A stretch of DNA of 64,000 bases from Calycina herbarum (lineage: Eukaryota > Ascomycota > Leotiomycetes > Helotiales > Pezizellaceae), in contig LLEY01000006.1 of the NCBI GenBank assembly GCA_001414485.1, positions 434,001 to 498,000 on the forward strand. Direction: 5' to 3'. Position 1 is the stretch's first letter. Every line of letters starts with the position of its first letter. The notes under the pieces were generated by a model that did not search any database, was not told the DNA's origin, and worked only from the letters and a program-made list of their open reading frames with translations. The position numbers were made by a program, and so were the translations under genes. Shown one piece after another: positions 55,895 through 64,000 of this stretch.

Positions 55895-56327
55895 ACGTGT
55901 ATGTATAGCGAACCGGCCAAACAAGCGAACCGGCTAACTGAAAACACACCTAAAATCGCGATTTTGACATTTTAATATCTCTACGAACTATTAATCAAAA
56001 GTTTTAAAATTAAAACTTTGATTCAATTACTATATATATATTTAGAATTCTAAGTTTTAGACGCTATATGATTTTACTTAGCGATTCGCTTAAAAACACC
56101 CCTGTAATCTTGTCTTTTTTCTTCTTCTTTTAATAACTTTTTAATATAAATTAGCCTCAGGCTTACATTTTATAACTTTTATATTTATATAGTAATGAAA
56201 TCAAAGTTTTAATTTTGAAATTTTTAATCAACAATTCGTGAAGATATTAAAATGTCAAAATCGCGATTTTAGGTGTGTTTTCAGTTGGCCGGTTCGCTTG
56301 TTTAGCCGGTTCGCTATATATGCACGT
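55895..56327. mobile_element. Pogo-derived MITE (433 bp)
   Basis: It is flanked by TA (55893-55894 and 56328-56329). The inverted repeats start ACGTGTATGTATAGCGAACC. It is the same family as 7410-7843 and the split copy at 4402-6677, with its internal part in the opposite orientation to 7410-7843. This copy is less RIP-mutated than the other two. Confidence 0.87.
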
Positions 56328-58981
56328 TAGGTATTTCGTTATTAGTTTTCTTACTAACTTATAGAGGACTCTAAGCAAGGTGTTCTAGTGTTTTAGAAGA
56401 GGTAGTACTAACCTTGTTCTAGCCTTATAGTTATAAACGCAAACCTATATATTTATATTAACTAAAGGTTATTTTCTAAGCCTTCTAGTTAATATCTAGA
56501 TTATATTCTTAAATCTATAATATACTAAGTATTACTTCCTTATTCCCTATTTTAATAATATTAAATTATATATCTAAGTAGTATTCTTTAATAGTAATCC
56601 TTATTAGAATAGTTTACTAATTAATAATTCTATTCTAGTATATAACGTCTATTCTATTAACTACTCCTAAGTAGTATAGCCTTATACCTTTGATTAGAAC
56701 GTTCAGCTTCTTCTAAGCTACTAGAGAAAGGAAATTACTCGTTACTCTAGAATTAATTAAGATTTAGAGTTCCTTTCCTCTTATCTTCGCTGTTACTATA
56801 AGTTGATTTTCTCTAGAGATAGCGTTTAACTCTCTTATAGTAGTATAATTTTTTAGTTTAATATAATAAACCTTAAATCTTCTCTTACTATTATCTTCTT
56901 TCTAAGAGCTTAGGAAGAATATTACTTTTTTATTATTAGAAAAAGCTACTTTATATACTAGACTATCTTCTACTATTCTCTTAGGTTCTAGAAGTATTCC
57001 TATAAAACGTCTTTCTATAGACTAGTCTAATAATACTCGTGGTTTATACTAAACCTATTTAATAGTTGCTCTATATAATGTCTTAGTAGTCTACTATTTA
57101 CCTTTTATAAGTTAGTAGAATTCCTAGATTAGGTTAGCCTAGGGGTCTACCTTAGTAACTCTGAATATTCGTTGATCCTCTAGTTCTTTAAATACTATTA
57201 TAATTCCTTTTTTAACTCTTAATACTTGATATTTCTTATTAATTTCTAATTTATAGTCTTAACTAGGTAGGTAGGTAGTTATATCCGACTTTAGATATTT
57301 GTTATATTTATCGAATCCTTCTAAGTAATACTACTACTATTTAGTAGTATTATTTCTTAAGTTAGTAACTATCTATAGATCTCCCTCCTCTAGGTAGTTG
57401 TTTAGTATCGTCTATTCTAGTCCTAGCTTTTTAAACTTAATAGTTTCCCTTCTAGTAATAGAGCTAACTATAGTTACTCGATCTTAATTATTCCTTATTA
57501 TCTTATAAGTAGTTAAGATAGTAGGATTAACTTCTTAAGTAGAATATAGGCTCTAGAAATCAGGTTTCTATTCTTCTATATATACCTATCTATTCCCTCT
57601 CTTAAAGGTTCTAATAAATGCTTATATTTCTTCTTCTTCAGGTTTATACATTCTAGGATTTACCTCTAATAAGTTAGATTCTAACTCCGATAACTCTAAT
57701 AAACTTATTAATAGTAGTAATTTATATTCTATCTAAAGAGGTAATTCGTAATCTATTTCTAACTATATATTATAATATTCTTTAAGTAATAGATCTCTAT
57801 TATTATTAGTATCTTATATCTTACTAACTTATAAATCAATTCCTTTGTTTAGCTATAAGTATATAACGCCTGCTATTATATCTATAGTATCTGTTTTAAT
57901 TTATATACTATATTCTCTAGTTTCGAGTTCCTCGTTCGTAAGCTTAATTTTATCGAGTAATACTACTTTCTTATAAACTATAGTATTAATTCGTCTCTTC
58001 TTATTAGAGTCTTTCTTCTTACTACACTTATTTACTCTATAGCTAGAGAGGCTATAGTTATAATATAAGTTCTACTTACGTCGACGATTTCGCTTCTTCT
58101 AGGAAAGTCCTTCTTTCTTTTAAAAGGTTTTCTTCTATATAGTATTCGCCTCCTTACTATGTTTATTAGTATAAGAGTACTTCTACTTTCCTAACTTATA
58201 ACTCTTTTCCCCTTATCTAGGGTTACTCTTCTTAAATTCGTATAAGCGGTTATCTAACTAAATAACCTCCTTAATTATACTTATAATAGTTAAGAACTAT
58301 ATATTCTACTTAGCTATTTCCTTATAGATATATACTTTTAATCCTCTATAGAAGAGTTCTATAAGAGCGATAGTATTCTACCCCGATTTCGTTCTATATT
58401 ATTAAAACTTATTAGTATAATCTATTATAGATCTAGTTTAGTATAACTCTAAAAGCTTATATATAGCTATATAGATTGTGTTAAAGTTTCTAAAGACTTT
58501 TCTAATAGTTGTCTTAAATCTCTTTTAAGATTTAAATATAATCTTAGTTAATTCTATCTTTCTATCTTTATTCTTATTCTTAAAGAAGTCCTCTAAGTAT
58601 AGCTAGGCCTATTCTAATACTAATCCTCTAAGGTAGGAGATAGCAAAGATGGTTTATAAATTATAATTACCTTCGAATTTATTAGAATTAAAGTTGAAGT
58701 AGATGTCTATTTAAAGAAGGAATAAGTTAAGTTCCTTTTGCTTTCTATAATACGTATCTAGTATCTTAACTTTAATAGATTTAAGTGCTTCGACTTTATA
58801 GAGCTTAGGAGCGTCCGGTATACTAATATTATCGTCGTTCTTAGTTAACTAGGTACTGGCAGGTGTTCTTCTAGTTACACTTCTAGATGTTCCTACGACG
58901 TTGACTTAGCTAGTATTCGAGCTAGCTGCTGCGGGGGTTACTAGAGCTATAGCGACTGAACTTCTAAGTAGGTGCTTAAAG

Positions 58982-59426
58982 TATAATAATACTTAAACGA
59001 ACTAAATAAAGATAACTAAGTCTCGAAGGTTAGTATATAAGTAAGAAGTATAGATATACTAGGTTGTTTACTTAGAAGTAAACTCGTTACTTATATTAAA
59101 GATATTAAATAAGATAATAAGATTAATAACTAAAGTTAAGTACGAAGCTTCTATCTAATAGCAGACGTGCTAGTCTTATATAACCTCTCGTGCTACCTAG
59201 ATTCTTATATAAGCCTAGATCCCTAGATCCCTCTAGATCTCTTAAGAGATCTAAGAAGATCTATTATATAACTATCAACGGTTATCTAATAGTAAGATCC
59301 TAGAATATCTAAATACCTTCGTATTACTAATTCCCTCTTATATTACCTTCTATTTCTTAAATATCGTGTCTTATCCCGTTAGAGCGCTATCTAGACTACT
59401 TACTATATATAACGTAATTCGTAACA
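58982..59426 (-). repeat. Gypsy 5' LTR (445 bp)
   Basis: On the minus strand it runs from TGTTACGAATTACG to ...AGTATTATTATA. It contains a TATA-type 'gttatataagactagcacg'. It is related to the LTRs at 16013 and 16959. Confidence 0.8.
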
Positions 59427-60976
59427 AGCTTCTATCTAATAGTAGACGTGCTAGTCTTATATAGAACCTTCGTTTATATTAGAGTCCTACTTAGCAGGAG
59501 TCTCTAAGATAGAGTCCGACTCTATTTCTAGAGCTACTTAAAACTAGACTCTATTATCTAACTACTCTTAACCGAGTTATATAATATAACTATAATAAGA
59601 TCCTAGGATTATATATTCTATTACAACTAATCCTTCCTTCTAGAGTTACAATAGTACTCGTCCTATCAGGGCGTCGCCTAGACTTTACTTCGTCACGTGC
59701 TAGCACGTGATTCGTAACATAAGACTAGGTTTATAATAGGTGTTATCTTAACTACAATAGTTATCACAAGCTTAGAAGGACGTGTAAGAGCAAAAAGAGT
59801 ATAGCTTAGTAATCGGGAATAGATTATAGTAATCTAGAGTATTAATACCTAAGGCTAGAGTATTCTACTATTTATAATTATTACTACGAAAAATCATCTT
59901 ACTTCTTAGTATTAAAACAGTAGATTTCTACCTAACTAGGTAATTGCTATTACTAAAAATAGTTAGATAATAAATAAGAAAGACATAGATTAGATTTGAT
60001 ATTTTAAGAAGTATACTAAGTTCTAATCTATTAGTAGTTATCGCCTATTAGTCCTCGACGGCTATAAAAGCTACTACTCTAACGAGTTTAAGGAATATTA
60101 TAAGGAAAATAATATTATTACTCTTTATATACCTGCTTATTCTTCTTATATACTCTAGCTACTCGACGTTAGCTGTTTTAGCTCTTTAAAAAAGGTATAT
60201 AGTTAGTAAATTAAAGATATAACATAGGCTTAGATTATCTATATTACTAAAGATGATTTCTTTCCTATCTTTTATACTATATTTAATATTATAATAATAG
60301 AAAGTAATATCTAAGAAGGGTTCTAAGAGGCTAGGCTTCTTCTATTTAAACTAGAAAGTATGATTTCTACACTTAATCTTAAGCTAAAGACGCTAACGCC
60401 TCTAAACTCCCCCCTGTGTTCTACTTAGCCTTAGGTTTCCTAGATACTAAATAACTCTACTAAAGCCTTATTATAGACTATATTTATTAAAGATTAAATT
60501 TCCTATTACTAAAGTAGCTCTCTAACCCCTATTTACGAGGCTATTAACTAGTTTATAAAGAGTGTATTAAAAGTAATATACTAGATAGTACTATTAAAAG
60601 CTAAGAACTAGAGACTTTAATAAACAAATAAAGTACTAAGTAAGCGTCGTAGAGCTAAAAAAACACGCCTATAGTAAGGAGGATCACTTAGCTAATAGGA
60701 AGCGTAGGACCTACAGGATAATAGAGACATTAGTAAGCAGGTAATATAGGAAATAAAGAGAAGTAGTAGTTAGAAGCTGAGGGAAGAATTACGTATATAG
60801 CGCTATAGCAACTACGGAGAGACTAGTTATAATACGTGTACTTATAATATTATAGAAGAAGTATCTAAGGAAGAGATTTCTGAGTAGTTTTAATTAATTA
60901 GAGGCGTTGTAGTAGAGTTACTACAATTTTAATCGCGAGCGTGGAAAATTTTAGCCGGTTCGCTATATATGCACGT

Positions 60977-61277
60977 TAATTAACAAAAGCTACAATTAAA
61001 TTAGTGATGTACTAACTTAGAAATAAATGTAAGTTTAGTTTTAGTATACACGACTTATTAACCGTAGTGTCATATTAGTTAACGTAGTTTTTATACCTAT
61101 AGTGTTAGGTCTTTGTACATGACTTATGCAAACTTGTCGCCCAAATAATCGATTCCTTTCTTGAGTACCCCGTCGGTATAAATTATGCCTACTTTCCTGT
61201 GCTTCACGTGAACTCTCCTCCGTATGCTATGTGTGTATCCCTCTAATCTCACAAACCCCATCGTAGCTCTTCCGTAT
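60977..61277. other. Short intergenic stretch, no gene seen
   Basis: About 300 bp lie between the pogo element and the hAT MITE. No recognisable feature was found apart from the 8-bp target copy TTCCGTAT at 61270-61277. Confidence 0.5.
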
Positions 61278-61770
61278 TAGTGTGAGCATAAAAAAATCAG
61301 TTAATCAATTAATCTGATTAACGTGATTAGATTAGATAAATTAAATCAGATTAATCTAGTTATTAAAGTAGTTATTCTCGTAATTCTCATTTTCCTTCTC
61401 CTCTAGAAGCCCTAGCTCTCTAAGCTAGTAATAGCATTAAAAGTCTCTTTAGAGAGTCTATTATATAGCTTTAAAATAAGTAATATAGACAAAATAGAAA
61501 TTAGGTTTATTAATCTTCTACGAGCTTAAAGAAGAGAATTTTAAGTCTTAATTAGTTTAAGGTTACTTACTTCTCGCTTAAGCTCCCGGCTGCCTCGGTC
61601 CGGCCTCCGATCCCCCTGGTCCGGTTACGTATACCAATTAATCAATTAATCAATTATTAATTAGATTAATATGATTAGATTAATTTAGATTTTGATTAAC
61701 ACTTAAAATCCCTTGATTAGATTAGATCAACGGCCATTAATCTAATCTAATCTAATCATTTCTCCCACTG
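61278..61770. mobile_element. hAT-type MITE with GATTA pentamer arrays
   Basis: A perfect 8-bp duplication TTCCGTAT flanks it (61270-61277 and 61771-61778). The ends are TAGTGTGAG and the inverted CAGTGGGAG. The subterminal DNA is packed with GATTA/TAATC pentamers ('gattagattagatta', 'aatcaattaatc'). The core contains CTCGCTTAAGCTCCCGG, identical to the hAT MITE at 38951-39472. No coding capacity. Confidence 0.88.
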
Positions 61771-62470
61771 TTCCGTATCAATGACCAGATTTCAAGAACA
61801 GGTTAAAGTTTGAGTTTTTATTCAATTGAGTCAAGAATCAGAGTTTTATAGTACTGCTCTAACACACTCGAAAACTCAACACTTAAAACTAATTAGCCCA
61901 GGCAACTCTTCCAACGTAAGCAAGGAACAATCACTGCAATTTGATGAATAAGAAGGACTTGGAAATAAATGATCGAAACCTGAGTTTCCTATATTCTAGA
62001 TACGCGCTATTTCCACACCTGTGAATAGCAATGGTGTCTGGTTTCTGTTGTAAGCTATTCCTGGGTAACCTACTAATAGCCCATTGTAGTTTACCGGAGA
62101 ACATACCGCACGACTATTCGTAGGTAACCTACAAAGAGCACTGATACAGAATCGCCAATAAAACCACCTAGGCAATACGGAAAATAATGCATCTAATTGA
62201 TATAAGAACGTGAGTATTCATTCCACTGAGGGAATTGTCAAATTTTAATTCCACAAAGCTTACTCTTCTTTCAACTCAAATCTGGGCAAAATATCAAGAT
62301 AGCTCACGAAACATTACATATACCCCGTCGGACCTTTTCGCAAAACGTTGTAAATCAAGTCCTGCCTTTTCCCCTCAAACTCAATACAATCCAAAAACCC
62401 AATCAATACACAATCGAAGACCAATAATACACCACGACACCATCGAAGCCCCCACTGACCATGTCAGTAC
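61771..62470. other. Intergenic 3' of the dehydrogenase gene
   Basis: No gene seen. A plus-strand frame at 62235-62618 lies opposite the dehydrogenase 3' end and looks like a shadow. Confidence 0.5.
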
Positions 62471-63439
62471 TCAAGACTCACTCCCCTTCCCCTCTCTCCT
62501 CTCCTTAATCCTCTTCTCCAAAACATCAACCCCAGTCATCCCCTTCAAAATCCCATCTGTAAACCCCGTCGGCAAAAACATAGCCAGTCTAGCAGTCGTA
62601 CTCGACTTCCCCAAATAAATCATATGCGCCGGGTTATCCCCACTCAACCTCTTAACCACATTCGCAGCATAAACCACTGGATCCGCTCCATCCTCGGTAA
62701 AATCCACACCTGACATAGTTCTTTCAACCCTCTCCTTCGCAACGTTGTATATTGAGTCTTTCGGGAGATTGTTTTGAGGCGCATTGGCATGGAAGGTGGA
62801 ATGTACACCACCAGTCATCAGGTTGACGACTTTGATACCGAAGGGCCCGAGTTCTAAACGCATCACTTCGGTGAGTGATGAGGCTGCGGCTTTCGAGGCG
62901 TTATATGCCCCTGCGAAGGGGAGAGCTCCGACGGGGAGAGAGGAACAGGAAGTGTTGTTTACTACCATTCCGCCTCGGATTCCGCCATGAGTGATTTTGG
63001 ATTCCATGAGGAGAGGAAGGAAAGCTTTTGTCACGCTGATAAGGGAGAAAACATTGAGGTCGAATAATTGGCGGGTTTTTCCAATGTCGAGATCCATTAA
63101 TGGCATCGAGTATCCTGCTCCGGCGTTGTTTAGGAGGGTATCGAGTGAACCTCCCGTCAGCTGTTTGATTTGGAGTACGCTGTTTGCAATTGAGTCGTCG
63201 GAGAGAGTGTCCAGTTGGATTGTTTCGATGCCAGCTGCTTCGACCGTTTTCAACTTCGACATGTTACGTGCTGATGCGAATACACGCCATCCAGCTTTGT
63301 GAAAGGCTAGGGAGATATGGGCACCCAGACTGCCTATGGAGATTTTAGCATATACTTCTGGTGAAAGCGACTCCTCGAAAGGGTAGTTACCATCTGAGCA
63401 GCCAGTTATGAGAATTGTTCGTTTAGTATTAGAAACCAT
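62471..63439 (-). CDS. Short-chain dehydrogenase/reductase (Ayr1-like)
   Basis: I chose the ATG at 63439 ('MVSNTKRTILITGCSDG') because the cofactor motif follows directly. The open frame continues upstream but without family similarity. A 57-bp GT-AG intron (63390-63334) happens to be in frame. Removing it restores 'TGCSDGSLGAHISLAF', the TGxxxGxG NADP-binding motif, leaving about 303 residues. Further SDR landmarks are 'LDTLLNNAGAGY', a Ser-rich catalytic stretch ('VVNNTSCSSLPVGALPFAGA') and YNASK (catalytic Tyr and Lys). The overall pattern is that of fungal classical SDRs related to 1-acyldihydroxyacetone-phosphate reductase (Ayr1), which reduces acyl-DHAP in lipid synthesis and can act on triacylglycerol. 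The substrate cannot be fixed from sequence. The gene is intact. Confidence 0.85.
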   Translation of the reverse strand: MVSNTKRTILITGCSDGNYPFEESLSPEVYAKISIGSLGAHISLAFHKAGWRVFASARNMSKLKTVEAAGIETIQLDTLSDDSIANSVLQIKQLTGGSLDTLLNNAGAGYSMPLMDLDIGKTRQLFDLNVFSLISVTKAFLPLLMESKITHGGIRGGMVVNNTSCSSLPVGALPFAGAYNASKAAASSLTEVMRLELGPFGIKVVNLMTGGVHSTFHANAPQNNLPKDSIYNVAKERVERTMSGVDFTEDGADPVVYAANVVKRLSGDNPAHMIYLGKSSTTARLAMFLPTGFTDGILKGMTGVDVLEKRIKERREGKGSES

Positions 63440-64000
63440 TGTGACTTTAAACTGTTTTGAAAATATTTCACTGTTTTTGGAAAGGAAGCAACTATCGAAA
63501 ATGATTGAAAAGAGAAAAGCACATAAACCAGACCTTATAACCACCTCCAAAGGAAAGTAATAACGGACTTAGACCTAATTCCACTCAGAGATCCACAGGT
63601 ACACTTTCTTGTTATTCGCTATATTTCCCAAGAATCCCAACCTCAATCGGATGAGTCATATAATCAAAGTCGCCATCTCGTTCTTAAAACATTGCCGAAG
63701 CGGGGGAACATTCATCCGCACACGGCTAGTTTATTCCCGGATCTATCACGGCTTGCGCCCAAGTTCGATCGAGAGAAAGAGATAGAGAAAGAAGATAGTT
63801 AGAAAATTGATATGAATTTGGAGTCCAAAGTTGATTTAAAGGGTTAATGCGACGTCATCCCAGGCCCAGAGGGTCTCCACGCACGTAGATTTCCACGGCC
63901 CCACGACGACCCCGAGAGAAAGGAAGAGAGTGGGAGAAAGATGAGTGCAAATATGAGAGACGTGTAGGTTTGAAGTGATTGCATTGCATGTTGGAAACTT
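63440..64000. promoter_or_regulatory. Upstream region of the dehydrogenase gene
   Basis: It probably contains the promoter and leader of the minus-strand dehydrogenase. I recognise no specific site and no further gene before the window ends. Confidence 0.4.

Larger units (their letters stand above)
54421..59426 (-). mobile_element. Ty3/Gypsy element without integrase, inserted in the solo LTR
   Basis: A perfect AGCTT duplication flanks the element (54416-54420 and 59427-59431). The 5' LTR is 58982-59426 (minus strand). The left copy is only about 182 bp (54421-54602) and is joined directly to pol. Read on the minus strand the interior gives gag with a degraded knuckle near 58060, a protease region, reverse transcriptase ('LNILIIKKKDDLDKRVYI', 'IKDAYLLLPS', 'VIVIYYLNNILIFLEKEE', the last a mutated YLDD box) at about 55650-55250 and RNase H ('IKTDALDILVGTIHL', 'NYSIFNKELLTIVLALEY', 'VLSDYKNLKIFITTKEL') ending at about 54610. 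Integrase and the rest of the 3' LTR are missing, apparently by one deletion. A MITE sits in it at 55895-56327. Confidence 0.85.
54252..59719 (-). repeat. Solo LTR (about 457 bp) of a Gypsy family, itself interrupted
   Basis: An LTR with ends TGTTACGAATCACGTGC... (right, minus strand) and ...GTGTCGTTATA (left). It is inserted in the pogo transposase with duplications CAAGA (54247-54251) and TAAGA (59720-59724), a single C/T difference. The two halves, 54252-54420 and 59427-59719, join to about 457 bp once the AGCTT duplication is removed. This is the length of the LTRs at 16013 and 16959, so it is a solo LTR and not a full element. Confidence 0.85.
53660..60976 (+). mobile_element. Pogo/Fot-type transposon split by a nested LTR block
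   Basis: The ends are ACGTGCATGTATAGCGAACC and its inverted partner, flanked by TA (53658-53659 and 60977-60978). The left terminus has two gcgaaccggc motifs. Deleting the insert 54252-59719 plus one 5-bp duplication leaves 1,844 bp, the normal size of this class. The transposase begins at ATG 53759 ('LVLAIQAMQKDLNLRARAAA', 'IKGFPLQ', 'YRIYNIDIYNFN') and resumes at 59720 exactly where it stopped: 'GVILTTIVITSLEGR', 'IIVI', 'EYYKENNIITLYIPAYSSYI' (third catalytic region, 'LQPLDV'-type), 'KLKTLTPLNSPL'-type end. Stops are mostly TAG/TAA from CAG/CAA or TGG. The left part has kept GC-rich patches, so decay is milder than in the 3-18 kb island. Its ends match those of the MITEs in the window. Confidence 0.88.

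Noticed and set aside
61278..61770. Simple AT microsatellite
   Set aside because: The GATTA arrays are bounded by hAT-like ends and a perfect 8-bp duplication, so it is a transposable element.
1..64000. CRISPR arrays, bacterial operons or rRNA genes
   Set aside because: None were seen. Intron structure, tRNA introns and retroelement types show fungal nuclear DNA.

Overview
The window looks like nuclear DNA of a filamentous ascomycete (Pezizomycotina; I lean to a leotiomycete-like fungus, without proof). The grounds are short GT-AG introns with CTAAC-type branch sites, HET and NACHT/ankyrin-type gene remnants, a muniscin/Syp1 gene, killer-toxin-like chitinases, and large AT/TA-rich transposon blocks with the C-to-T decay typical of repeat-induced point mutation (RIP).

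Layout. 1-3234: one HET-domain gene. 3235-18754: a 15.5-kb island that is a single Copia element (170-bp LTRs, near-perfect target duplication) filled by later insertions: a MITE that itself holds a Fot/pogo transposon, a second MITE, a 5'-truncated chromodomain Gypsy element, a Tad-like LINE and an LTR pair with no coding interior. 18755-31475: gene-poor DNA with an intron-containing tRNA-Lys, a HET remnant, a decayed gene of an uncharacterised fungal family, a TIR transposon with a retroviral-type integrase, a tRNA-Arg carrying 55 extra bases in the D loop, a MITE, a broken cupin gene, a solo LTR and one small hypothetical gene.

31476-40851: a divergent chitin-related pair. On the minus strand is a subgroup-C, killer-toxin-like GH18 chitinase fused to a NucA/NucB-like nuclease region. 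On the plus strand is a secreted LysM plus eight-module CBM18 protein. Both are broken, partly by transposons with clean target duplications. 41354-47814 is ordinary gene-dense DNA: a CBM1 secreted protein, a Csk1-like kinase and the endocytic F-BAR/muHD protein Syp1.

47815-53659 holds an ankyrin-protein remnant and a truncated DUF3176-type membrane protein. 53660-60976 is a four-level nest: pogo transposon > solo LTR > Gypsy element > MITE, each boundary readable from its target duplication. A hAT-type MITE (61278-61770) and an intact short-chain dehydrogenase (62471-63439, minus) close the window.

The intact genes are scattered housekeeping or secreted functions. The window's main story is repeated transposon capture and RIP-like decay of accessory genes (HET, chitinase/LysM, ankyrin).
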